From: Herbidospora yilanensis
Lineage (GTDB): Bacteria; Actinomycetota; Actinomycetes; Streptosporangiales; Streptosporangiaceae
Length of the DNA: 64,000 nt
Reading direction: 5' to 3'
Assembly (NCBI RefSeq): GCF_001570565.1
Contig: NZ_BBXE01000017.1
Span: 124,001 to 188,000, forward strand
Positions 17,889 to 26,180 of this stretch are shown piece by piece (within the stretch, counting starts at the first letter, position 1; the number at the start of each line of letters is the position of its first letter). A program made the translations under genes and the position numbers. The notes beneath the pieces are model-generated. The model was not told where the DNA came from. It ran no database searches and was given only the letters and a program-made list of their open reading frames with translations.

Positions 17889-19363
17889 CGCTCCACCGCC
17901 GCGGCCTGCTCGCCCACGCGGACGAGGGCGAGGTGGGGGGTGGTCCGCACGTAGAAGCCGTTCAGGGCGGTCTCCTCCGACAGGGCGTACTCGTTGGGCG
18001 CGACCAGGGGCTTGACCTCGTCGAGGACCTGCCGCCGCTCGTCCTCGGGCAGCGTGGCCAGCCAGGCGTCGTCGCGGCCGGAGTCCTTGGCGAAGTAGAC
18101 GTCGATGAGGCGGCGCATCTCGGAGAAGACCAGCGCGCTGGCGCCGCTGTCGGCGTCGCCGAGGTCCTCCAGCCCGGACACCACGTTCCAGAACGCCTTG
18201 ATGACCTCGCCGTCCCCGACGTCCTCGCGGGACATCTCGTGGGCCTCCCAGAACAACGACTTCTTGCCCCGGTAGTTCAGGTAGAGCGAGGAGACGAGGA
18301 CCAGGAAGCGGATGTACGCGGTCTGGTAGGCGCCCCGGTAGTACTCCGCGACCTCCTGCTCGGCGAGTTCGCCGCGCAGGATGCTGGAGACCCCGGCCGA
18401 GGCCAGGGTGGCGCTGAAGGTGGCCAGGTGGACGCCGGTGGACAGCAGCGGGTCGAGGAAGCTGGCCGCGTCGCCCGCGATGAAGTAGCCCGGGCCGGCC
18501 GACTCCTCGCAGATGTAGGAGAAGTCCTGTTCGACCTGGATGGGCCGCACGCGGGTGCCGTGTTCGATCAGGTCGGAGACCAGGGGCGATTCGGCGAGCG
18601 CGTCGGCGTACACCTGCTCGATGGTGCGGCCCCCGTCGCGGCGGGCCTGGAAGCTCTGCTTGTGGGCGACCACGCCGACGCTGAGGGTGCCGTCGTGCAG
18701 CGGGATGGCCCACAACCAGCCGTCGGTGACGGCGGCGACCTGGATCGCGCCGGGCGGGCCGGACTTCGGCTGCTTGGTGCCGGTCCAGTAGCTGTAGGCG
18801 GCGATGTTGCGGAAGCCCTCGTTGTAGCGGCGGCCTCCGAGGTACTTGGTGGCCATCAGCCCGGCGCGTCCGGAGGCGTCGATGAGGTAGTCGAAGGAGA
18901 TCTCGCCGGTCCGGGTGGCGTCGCGGGTGTCGGTCCACCGTACCGAGGTCGCCCGGCCGTCGGTGAAGAGCACCTCGGCGGCCCGGACGTTCTGGCGCAC
19001 GTCGACGCCCTGGGTCTCGGCGTGCTGGATCAGCAGGTGGTCGAACTCGGAGCGGATGACCTGGAAGCCGTAGCCCTGGTCCGGCTCGGCGGGGTCGCCG
19101 AAGTTGATCTCGAAGGTGTCCTCGCCCCATTCGAGGTAGCCGCCCCACTTCTTCACGAAGCCGTGCGCTTCGGCCTTCTCGCGGGCGCCGATGAGGTCCA
19201 GGACGTTGAGGATCGAGGGCAGCAGCGACTCGCCGATGTGCTCGCGGGGGTGCTGGTCGCGTTCGAGCAGGATGACCTGGAAGCCTTCCCTGGCCAGCAG
19301 CGTCGCGGCGGTCGATCCCGCCGGTCCGCCGCCCACGACGAGGACATGCGTGTGCTCATTCAT
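17885..19363 (-). CDS. flavin-dependent halogenase
   Basis: The 492-residue protein starts MNEHTHVLVVGGGPAGSTAA behind a CAGGAG site. The FAD-binding GGGPAG lies near residue 11. HIGESLLPS is at 42-50, the form seen in CmlS/BhaA/PrnC-like halogenases. The FVKKWGG segment holds the expected catalytic Lys near 71-72, the halogenase signature WLWAIP is at 216-221, and YFIAGDAASFLDPLLSTGVH is the second FAD motif. The enzyme should use reduced FAD, oxygen and chloride or bromide to form hypohalous acid that reacts through the Lys. It needs an electron-rich carbon. No aromatic residue is predicted in the peptide, so an enolisable methylene is the better candidate. It sits 47 bp after the PKS stop and overlaps the SnoaL start. 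Confidence 0.93.
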   Translation of the reverse strand: MNEHTHVLVVGGGPAGSTAATLLAREGFQVILLERDQHPREHIGESLLPSILNVLDLIGAREKAEAHGFVKKWGGYLEWGEDTFEINFGDPAEPDQGYGFQVIRSEFDHLLIQHAETQGVDVRQNVRAAEVLFTDGRATSVRWTDTRDATRTGEISFDYLIDASGRAGLMATKYLGGRRYNEGFRNIAAYSYWTGTKQPKSGPPGAIQVAAVTDGWLWAIPLHDGTLSVGVVAHKQSFQARRDGGRTIEQVYADALAESPLVSDLIEHGTRVRPIQVEQDFSYICEESAGPGYFIAGDAASFLDPLLSTGVHLATFSATLASAGVSSILRGELAEQEVAEYYRGAYQTAYIRFLVLVSSLYLNYRGKKSLFWEAHEMSREDVGDGEVIKAFWNVVSGLEDLGDADSGASALVFSEMRRLIDVYFAKDSGRDDAWLATLPEDERRQVLDEVKPLVAPNEYALSEETALNGFYVRTTPHLALVRVGEQAAAVER

Positions 19364-19410
19364 GTGTGTCTCCTGAAATGGAGGAAGGAGGAACTGGCCG
19401 GACGCCGAGG

Positions 19411-22400
19411 TCACGGCCGGGGCAGGAACCCGGTTTCGATGAAGTGGCGCAGGTACCTGCGGAGCAGGTCGCCGCCGATCGGCGGGCACTGCACGCCGCC
19501 GCCCGCCAGAGCTGACACGGTCGCGTGGCAGCTGAACACCGCGGGGTCGGTCTCCGGCGTACGGGAGAACTGGTGCGCCAGCGGGAAGAGGGCGTTGCCG
19601 TCCTCCTCGCGCAGGGCGTCGAGCCTGGTCAGCCAGTCGTCGTAGCTGACGGTGTCGAGGCGGTAGCCGAGCTCGCGGGCGGTGGCGAACACCTCTCGCC
19701 AGGGGGTGGCGTGCGCGGCGATCAGGTGGAAGGCCCGGCCGGTGCTGGCGGGGTCGCGGGCGAGGTCGACGATGGCGGCGCTGACGTAGTCGGCGGGGGC
19801 GCCGACGATGCCGGTCTCGATGTCGGGAGCCACGCCCAGTTGCACGCAGCCCTTGAGCATCCGCCAGACCGCGTCGTCGGGGCGGGACGCGGCCGACGAC
19901 GTGTCACCGGTCACCGCGCCGGGCCGGTGGATCGTGACCGGGACGCCCCGCTCACGCGCGGCCACGACGAGCTGTTCGGCGGCCCACTTGCTCTGCGCGT
20001 ATCCGGTGGGCAGCGTGGCGGCCGACACCTGGACGGTGTCCTCGCCGATGTCGCCCCCGCGGTCGGTGGCGAAGACGGCGGTGGTCGAGACGTGGTGCAC
20101 CGGCTTGAGCCGGCCCCGCACGGCCAGCCGCAGCACCTCCTGGGTGCCCAGGACGTTGACCTCGCGCAGCAGCGCGTAGGGGGTGGTGAAGTGGACCGTC
20201 GCGCCGCAGTGGTAGACGGCGTCGACCTCGTCGGCGAGCCGGTCGAAGTCCTCCTCCGCCATCCCCAGCAGGGGTCGTCCCAGGTCACCGGGCACGGCCA
20301 CGACCCGCCCCGGGTGCTCGCCGAGGACGTCGGCGAGCCGCCGATCGGCCTCCTGCCGGGTGGCGGCCCGGACCAGGCAGTGCACCCGCAGATCGGTCCG
20401 GGCCAGCAGGGCGCCGAGGAGCCGCCCGCCCAGATACCCGGTGACCCCGGTCAGCAGCACGGCGCCGCGCGGCTCCCCCGCCGGGGCGGCGGGCGGCACG
20501 ATGGCCGGGTCGAGCACGACGTCGGCGTCGATCAGGTCGTCGGGGCGCGGTTCGGTCCTGCCGCCCTGGACGACGGTGGCGAACTCGGTGAGGGTGGAGG
20601 CGCGCAGGAGGTCCTTGACGAGCAGGGTGACCCCGAATTCGCGGTTGACCAGGGAGAGCATCCGGGTGGCGGACAACGAGTCGCCGCCGAGCCGGAAGAA
20701 GTCGTCCTCGGCCGTCAGATCGGGGATGCCGAACAGGCTCCGCCACATCGCCAGCAGCCGGTCCGGGACGTCGCCCTTCGCGGCGGGGACCTCCTCGGCG
20801 GGCGGTGCCGGGCTCTCCTCCGGGAGGGAGTCGGGCCAGTAGCGGCGGCGCTCGAACGGATAGGCCGGGAGTGGCACCTTGGCGTGGTCGCGGCCCGCGT
20901 CGAAGGCGGCCCAGTCGACGTCCACGCCGCCGGACCACACGGTGCCGAGCGCCTCCAGGACGGCGACGGTGTCGTCCTCCCCCGACCGCAGCGACGGCGC
21001 GGTGAGCGGCGGTCCGCCCGCCGTGTCGTGGCCCTGGACCAGGGACGACAGCGTCCAGCCCGGCCCCAGTTCCACGAACAGGCGGGCGGGGTCGGTCAGC
21101 AGGGTGCGGACGCCGTCGGAGAAGCGGACCGTGCCGCGCAGGTGGGCGGTCCAGTAGTCGGGGTCGGTGGCCTCCTCGGGGGTGAGCCACGTGCCGGACA
21201 GGTTGGAGACGACCGGGAGCTGCGGGGCGTGCAACTGGCGCGAGCCGACGAAGGCGCGGAACTCCTCCAGGATCGGGTCGACCGCTGCGGAGTGGGCGGC
21301 GATCCCGATGTGGACCCGGCGGCAGCCGGTGCCCTCCTGCGTCAGCCGCCGTTCCAGCGCGTCGATCGCCGCGACCTCGCCCGAGACGACGCAGGAGCGG
21401 GGGCCGTTGACCGCCGCGACCGACAGGCCGGGCCCGAGCAGCCGGGGCAGGTCGGCCTCCGGCAGTGTCACGCTGAGCATCGCGCCCGGCCCGAGGCGGC
21501 CGAACAGCCGGCCGCGCAGGGCGATCAGCGCCAGGGCGTCCTCCAGGGAGAACACCCCGGCCAGGCAGGCGGCGGTGTACTGGCCGAGGCTGTGCCCGAT
21601 CAGCGCCTGTGGCCGCACGCCCCAGTGGTTCCACAGCTGGGCCAGGGCGTACTGGAGGGTGAACAGGGCGGCCGGCATGGTCGTGATCCCGCTCACGTCG
21701 GCCTCGCGCAGGTCGGCGCCCAGGTGCGGGGTGAGCAGGACGGAGCACCGGTCGACGGCCTCGCGGAAGACGGGCTCCCGGGCGTAGAGACCGGCCCCCA
21801 TCTCCCGTCGCTGCGCGCCGCCGCCGGGGAACATGAACACCACCGGGCGGTTCTCGATCGCCTCCCGGCCCGCCGGGCCGCCCGCCCGCAGCGTGGTCGC
21901 GGCGTCGGCCGGGTCGGCGCTGACCAGGGCGCGCCGGTGCGCGAAGGCCCGCCGTCCGGCGCGCAGGGTGTGGGCGACGTCGGCCAGCGCCTGGTCCGAA
22001 TCGGCGAGGTGGCGGGCGAGAGCGTCACCGGCGCGGCGCAGCCCTGTCTCCGTGCGGGCCGACAACACCAGCAGCTGGGGCCCTTCCGAGGGCGGATCGG
22101 CCCGCACGGGCCGCGGGGCCTCCTCCAGCACCACGTGGGCGTTGGTGCCGCCGATGCCGAACGAGCTGACCCCGGCCCGCCGCAGCCCGTCGTGCTCCCA
22201 GTCGCGCGACTCCGCGTTGACGTAGAACGGCGTGCCGTCGAGGGAGATCTCCGGGTTGAGCGTCTCGAAGTGGAGGGAGGCGGGCAGCCGCCGGTGCCAC
22301 AGCGCCAGGACCGTCTTGATCAGGCCCGCGATCCCGGCCGCGGCGTCGAGATGGCCGATGTTGGTCTTCACCGAGCCGAGGCCGCAGCGGGTCCCGGTCG

Positions 22401-23409
22401 CCCCGAACGCCTCGGCCAGGGCGGCGACCTCGATCGGGTCGCCCAGCCGGGTGCCGGTCCCGTGAGCCTCGACGTAGCCGATCGTCTCGGGCTTCACCCC
22501 GGCCACCAGGTGGGCCGCCCTGATGGCGGCGGCCTGCCCCTTCACGCTCGGCGCGGTGAAGCCGGCCTTGTCCCGGCCGTCGTTGTTGACGGCGCTGCCC
22601 TTGACGACGGCGTACACGGTGTCGCCCGCGTCGAACGCGTCCTCCAGCCGCTTCAGCACGACGATGCCGACCCCGTCGCCGCCGACCGTCCCGGCGCCCC
22701 GGGCGTCGAAGGCGCGGGTGTGCCCGTCGGGCGACAACACCCCGCCCTCCACCGGCAGATAACCCGCCCGCTGCGGCACGCTCACCGCCACGCCTCCGGC
22801 CAGCGCGACGTCACAGTCACCGCCGAGAAGGCTCTGCGCGGCCAGGTGCACCGCGACGAGCGAGGTCGAGCACCCGGTCTGCACCGTGAAACTCGGCCCT
22901 TCCAACCCCAGCTTGTACGACACCCGAGTCGCCAGGAAGTCCCTGTTGACGCCCAGGTTGAGCTGGAAGTCGCCGACCGTGGCCAGCTCCGGATCGGCCT
23001 TCAGCAGATCGGCGTAGGCGTTGAGCCCGGCCCCGGCGAACACGCCGACCCGTGCCTTCCCGGCGCCGGGGACGTGCCCCGCGTGTTCGAGCGCCTCCCA
23101 CGCGCACTCCAGGAAGACCCGCTGCTGCGGATCGATGATCTGCGCCTCGCGGGGATAGACGCCGAAGAACTCCGCGTCGAACAGGTCGGCGTCGGCGAGC
23201 ACCCCGCGTCGCCGGACGTACCTCGGATCCGCGCGTACCTCTTTCGGTACGCCCGACTCGGCCAGGGCCTCGTCGGAGAAGGTGGACAGCGATTCGCGTC
23301 CGCCGTCGATGTTGCGCCAGAACTCGTCGACGTCGCGGGCACCGGGAAATCGTCCTGCCATTCCCACGACAGCGATGTCGGTGTCCGCGATGTCAGATAA
23401 TTCCGCCAT
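19411..23409 (-). CDS. type I PKS, KS-AT-ACP-thioester reductase (terminal extension and reductive release)
   Basis: About 1332 residues. Domains are KS at about 10-435 (Cys180 in TGCSTSLVAVH, EAHGTGT, GHLDAAAG), AT at 525-835 (GHSLGQY; the specificity box reads GIAAHS rather than HAFH or YASH), ACP at 905-970 (FFRLGGDSLSATRM) and a C-terminal thioester reductase at 985-1320 (LLTGVTGYLGGRLL for NADPH, YAQSKWAAE as the YxxxK pair). No KR, DH, ER or MT is present. It should add one malonyl-type unit to the peptide and release the chain by hydride transfer, giving a beta-ketoaldehyde. I use the ATG at 23407-23409, preceded by GGGGGGAT. An in-frame ATG at 23475 would add 22 residues and could be leaderless relative to the predicted promoter. 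Confidence 0.94.
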   Translation of the reverse strand: MAELSDIADTDIAVVGMAGRFPGARDVDEFWRNIDGGRESLSTFSDEALAESGVPKEVRADPRYVRRRGVLADADLFDAEFFGVYPREAQIIDPQQRVFLECAWEALEHAGHVPGAGKARVGVFAGAGLNAYADLLKADPELATVGDFQLNLGVNRDFLATRVSYKLGLEGPSFTVQTGCSTSLVAVHLAAQSLLGGDCDVALAGGVAVSVPQRAGYLPVEGGVLSPDGHTRAFDARGAGTVGGDGVGIVVLKRLEDAFDAGDTVYAVVKGSAVNNDGRDKAGFTAPSVKGQAAAIRAAHLVAGVKPETIGYVEAHGTGTRLGDPIEVAALAEAFGATGTRCGLGSVKTNIGHLDAAAGIAGLIKTVLALWHRRLPASLHFETLNPEISLDGTPFYVNAESRDWEHDGLRRAGVSSFGIGGTNAHVVLEEAPRPVRADPPSEGPQLLVLSARTETGLRRAGDALARHLADSDQALADVAHTLRAGRRAFAHRRALVSADPADAATTLRAGGPAGREAIENRPVVFMFPGGGAQRREMGAGLYAREPVFREAVDRCSVLLTPHLGADLREADVSGITTMPAALFTLQYALAQLWNHWGVRPQALIGHSLGQYTAACLAGVFSLEDALALIALRGRLFGRLGPGAMLSVTLPEADLPRLLGPGLSVAAVNGPRSCVVSGEVAAIDALERRLTQEGTGCRRVHIGIAAHSAAVDPILEEFRAFVGSRQLHAPQLPVVSNLSGTWLTPEEATDPDYWTAHLRGTVRFSDGVRTLLTDPARLFVELGPGWTLSSLVQGHDTAGGPPLTAPSLRSGEDDTVAVLEALGTVWSGGVDVDWAAFDAGRDHAKVPLPAYPFERRRYWPDSLPEESPAPPAEEVPAAKGDVPDRLLAMWRSLFGIPDLTAEDDFFRLGGDSLSATRMLSLVNREFGVTLLVKDLLRASTLTEFATVVQGGRTEPRPDDLIDADVVLDPAIVPPAAPAGEPRGAVLLTGVTGYLGGRLLGALLARTDLRVHCLVRAATRQEADRRLADVLGEHPGRVVAVPGDLGRPLLGMAEEDFDRLADEVDAVYHCGATVHFTTPYALLREVNVLGTQEVLRLAVRGRLKPVHHVSTTAVFATDRGGDIGEDTVQVSAATLPTGYAQSKWAAEQLVVAARERGVPVTIHRPGAVTGDTSSAASRPDDAVWRMLKGCVQLGVAPDIETGIVGAPADYVSAAIVDLARDPASTGRAFHLIAAHATPWREVFATARELGYRLDTVSYDDWLTRLDALREEDGNALFPLAHQFSRTPETDPAVFSCHATVSALAGGGVQCPPIGGDLLRRYLRHFIETGFLPRP

Positions 23410-23480
23410 GCTGGCATCCCCCCATTGGCCGTACCCCCGTAGGGCCCAGGTGCCGGTCGTTCTCGCGACCGACATGTGTG

Positions 23481-23526
23481 ATCATGAACGAGACGACTTG
23501 TGGCCTACTTGTGGCTGACTAGTGCC
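23481..23526 (-). promoter_or_regulatory. putative SARP-type direct-repeat operator and -10 for the NRPS-PKS operon
   Basis: On the minus strand three direct repeats follow one another with exact 11-bp periodicity: GGCACTAGT (23526-23518), GCCACAAGT (23515-23507) and GCCACAAGT (23504-23496). Nine bases after the last repeat is CATGAT (23486-23481), a possible -10. SARP activators are known to bind heptamer direct repeats spaced 11 bp apart, with the last one about 8 bp from the -10, so position and period both fit. Transcription would start near 23474, ahead of the PKS. The binding protein is unknown. Confidence 0.55.
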
Positions 23527-23619
23527 TCAGTCGTACATGGTGTGAGCTGCCCGTATGCATTCCCGACGGCCCGGCCTCGCGCTCGCCCCCCGGCGACCCG
23601 GAATGCCGGCGGTGCTCTG

Positions 23620-23820
23620 TCAGCCGCCCAGATCGATCAGCCCGATGACGTTCGGTTTGACGGCGTAGTCGAAGGCGTCGTCGACACCCATGACGTACTT
23701 CCCGGCCGGGGCGTCGATCCAGACCTTCTCGCCCCATGAGGTCAGGCGCGTCTGCGCCGCCCCCGTGGTCAGCGCGGTCATCATGGCGAAAGCCGCGGCC
23801 GGCGCGATTAATCGTCTCAT
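23620..23820 (-). CDS. small secreted peptide of unknown function (66 aa), TTA codon near start
   Basis: The reading frame starts MRRLIAPAAAFAMMTALTTG, a short signal peptide with a predicted cleavage near TGAAQT. A mature part of about 45 residues (RLTSWGEKVWIDAPAGKYVM and a C-terminal IGLIDLGG) has no cysteines. A GGAG element lies close upstream of the ATG at 23818-23820. The fourth codon is TTA, rare in this GC-rich DNA and typical of genes controlled by the bldA tRNA in Streptomyces. It sits 210 bp upstream of the PKS on the same strand, ahead of the repeat operator. I do not recognise a family. It could belong to the cluster or to the less GC-rich spacer next to it. Confidence 0.55.
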   Translation of the reverse strand: MRRLIAPAAAFAMMTALTTGAAQTRLTSWGEKVWIDAPAGKYVMGVDDAFDYAVKPNVIGLIDLGG

Positions 23821-23948
23821 TCTCCGACACCCCGTTTGTTGTGAATTCCCGGCAACCATGTCCCATTCGAGAGGGGTTATCAAGCGGCTCACGACAAAGT
23901 GGTCCATTGAGCGCGAGAAGCGAAAAGATGCAGCTCAGAGGCGCCACG

Positions 23949-23990
23949 ACACCCCCGGACCATTTCGAGGGGTGTTTTGTGTATTTTTAC
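23949..23990 (+). terminator. terminator-like hairpin in the cluster-edge spacer
   Basis: ACACCCC (23949-23955) pairs perfectly with GGGGTGT (23969-23975) across a 13-nt loop and is followed on the plus strand by the T-rich run TTTGTGTATTTTTA. No plus-strand gene is visible upstream, so it may be a leftover of a lost gene. The surrounding 23821-24151 is clearly less GC-rich than the rest of the window and contains no gene I can support. Confidence 0.4.
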
Positions 23991-24151
23991 CCAGTGTCAC
24001 TTGCGGTCCGGAGAATGCCGATCAAGAATTCCCGGTCCGTCACACGGGTCTTCTCACGGTCTTCTCGGGGCGGGCCCGCGCGGATAAACCGATTTCTGGG
24101 TGTAGTCGGGTCGGAACCTGGTGATGGATCTGGAGGACGCGCTGCCGAGCG

Positions 24152-24384
24152 CGCTATCTGATCCGGGACCGGGACGGGAAGTTCCCGGCGCTCATGGACG
24201 AGGTCCTGGCCGATGCCGGCATCCGCATGCCGCGCATGAACGCGGTCATGGAGCGGTGGGTGAACGCCATCTGCGGCACGCCCCGCATGAGTAGGAGGAG
24301 TTCTGCAACCGGCATCGGGCCCATCAAGCCCTGGATCAGGCAGCTCCGCTACGCGCCGTCCCGGATCCCATCACCGAAACGTAC
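24152..24384 (+). pseudogene. transposase/integrase (rve, DDE) remnant
   Basis: From 24152 one frame reads RYLIRDRDGKFPALMDEVLA and continues through DAGIRMPRMNAVMERWVNAI, matching the core of actinobacterial integrase-type transposases (xFLIRDRDxKF...PRMNAxMERWV). A short segment expected between DAGI and PRMNA is missing. The match then jumps to another frame at about 24295 (EEFCNRHRAHQALDQAAPLR, then AVPDPIT), corresponding to the family's YNxHRPHxxLxQxxP C-terminus. Internal deletion plus frameshift make it non-functional. It lies between the biosynthetic cluster and menD and probably marks a past insertion at the cluster boundary. No intact ends or target duplications were found. Confidence 0.75.
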
Positions 24385-24539
24385 GCCGACGGGACCGGCT
24401 CGGTGGAATCCTTCACGAATACTCGCGTGTCGCTTGGACTGCACGAACGGAGTTTTCGGCTGGCACACTGGCTTCACGAACCGACCATGGACACCCTTCG
24501 TCATGCCCGCAGCCGATCACCGGATCTCACATCGACGAT

Positions 24540-26180
24540 CTAGCCGATCGCCGCCCTGACGGCGTCGCGCATCGCCACGTGGACCGCCGCGTTGGCGTCG
24601 CGGTCGGTGCGGGCCTCGACCAGGCGGGGCCCCTCGCCGCGGATCGCCTTGGCCAGGTCGTCGGGGTCGCTGACGACGCTGTAGGGCGTGCCCGTCGCCG
24701 CCGCGAGGTATCCGAGGTCGACGCCGTGGGGCGTGCCGAAGATCCGCTCGAACGAACCGCCGAGCGACGACTGCGGCAGCAGCGAGAAGATCCCGCCGCC
24801 GTCGTTGTTGACCACCACGACGCACAGGTCGGGCCGGGGCTCCCGGGGCCCGATGACCAGCCCGTTGTGGTCGTGGAGGAAGGACAGGTCGCCCATCAGG
24901 GCGTAGGCGCGGCCGTGGTGGGCCAGCGCCGCCCCGGCCGCCGTCGACACCAGCCCGTCGATCCCGGACGCCCCCCGGTTGGCCATCAGCCGCACCCCGC
25001 GCCGGGGCCGCATGGCCTGGTCGAGGTCGCGGATCGGCATCGAGGAGCCGCAGAACAGCAGCGACCCGTTCGGGATGATCGCGGCCAGGTCGCGGGCCAG
25101 CCGGGGCTCGCTCAGGCCGCCCGCGTCGAGCACGTCGTCGACGGCGTGGCGGGCCGCCATCTCGGCCCGCCGCCAGGCGTTCAGCCACTGGTCGCCGCCG
25201 GGCGCCACGGGGATCTCCACCGCCTGCGCCACCTGGGTGGCCGATCGGGTCGGGTCGGGCCAGCGGGTCAGGTCGCGGGCGACCACGACGTGTTCCTGAG
25301 CCCGCTTCAGCCAGGCCAGCAGGGGCCGCGACAGGCCGGGGCGGCCGAGGGTGACCACCACGTCGGGCTGGTGGGCCTCGGCGAAGCCGGGGGCGCCGAG
25401 CAGGAAGTGGTAGGTCGAGATCGCCGTGTCGCCGTAGCGGCCGCCGCCGTTGGGCTCCGACAACACCGGCCAGCCCGCCATCCCGGCCGCCGCGACGTAG
25501 CGCCGCACGTTGGTCGCGCCGTCGCCGACCACCAGGACCCCGCGCCGGGTCGCCGGGATGTGCAGCGCCGACGACGGCGGGGCCACCCTGGCCCGCACCC
25601 ACGGCCCGTTCGCGTCGAGCGTCTCGGGCCAGTCGTCGTTCCCGTCGGGTACAAGCGGCTCCCGGAACGCCACGTTGAGGTGCACCGGGCCGGGATCGCC
25701 CGGACCCTCGGCCCGCTGGTGGGCGCGGCAGGCCAGCGACCGCCAGTAGGCCACCTGCCCCGGCCGCTCCTCGGGCACCCCGATCTCGGCGAACCACCGC
25801 ACGGCCGAGCCGAACAGCTTCACCTGGTCGATCGTCTGGTTGGCGCCGGTCCCGCGCAACTCCGGCGGCCGGTCGGCGGTGAGCAGCAGCAGCGGCACCC
25901 CGGCCTCGCTCGCCTCGATCACGGCGGGATGCAGGTTCGCGGCGGCCGTGCCGGACGTGGTGACGACGGCGACCGGCTTCTCCAGGCGCCGGGCCAGCCC
26001 GAGCGCGAGGAACCCGGCCGAGCGTTCGTCGGTGCGCACGTGGAGCCGGATCCGGGGGTCGTCGTGGAGCGCCAGCGCCAGGGGCGCCGACCGGGACCCG
26101 GGTGCGACCACCGCCTCGGTGACCCCGCACCGCGCCAGTTCGTCGGCGAGTACGGTCGCCAGCGCGGTAGCCGGATTCAC
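24540..26180 (-). CDS. menD: 2-succinyl-5-enolpyruvyl-6-hydroxy-3-cyclohexene-1-carboxylate synthase
   Basis: The 546-residue protein starts with GTG (MNPATALATVLADELARCGV). The ThDP-enzyme features run in order: VVAPGSRSAPLALAL, RTDERSAGFLALGLAR, VVTTSGTAAANLHPAVIEA, TADRPPELRGTGANQTIDQV, and the C-terminal ThDP-Mg motif GDLSFLHDHNGL...VVVNNDGGGIFSLLPQ. MenD condenses isochorismate with 2-oxoglutarate (as the succinic semialdehyde-ThDP adduct) in menaquinone synthesis. The GTG overlaps the menC stop as GTGA, so menC and menD are cotranslated. The gene is full length for the family. Confidence 0.96.
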   Translation of the reverse strand: MNPATALATVLADELARCGVTEAVVAPGSRSAPLALALHDDPRIRLHVRTDERSAGFLALGLARRLEKPVAVVTTSGTAAANLHPAVIEASEAGVPLLLLTADRPPELRGTGANQTIDQVKLFGSAVRWFAEIGVPEERPGQVAYWRSLACRAHQRAEGPGDPGPVHLNVAFREPLVPDGNDDWPETLDANGPWVRARVAPPSSALHIPATRRGVLVVGDGATNVRRYVAAAGMAGWPVLSEPNGGGRYGDTAISTYHFLLGAPGFAEAHQPDVVVTLGRPGLSRPLLAWLKRAQEHVVVARDLTRWPDPTRSATQVAQAVEIPVAPGGDQWLNAWRRAEMAARHAVDDVLDAGGLSEPRLARDLAAIIPNGSLLFCGSSMPIRDLDQAMRPRRGVRLMANRGASGIDGLVSTAAGAALAHHGRAYALMGDLSFLHDHNGLVIGPREPRPDLCVVVVNNDGGGIFSLLPQSSLGGSFERIFGTPHGVDLGYLAAATGTPYSVVSDPDDLAKAIRGEGPRLVEARTDRDANAAVHVAMRDAVRAAIG

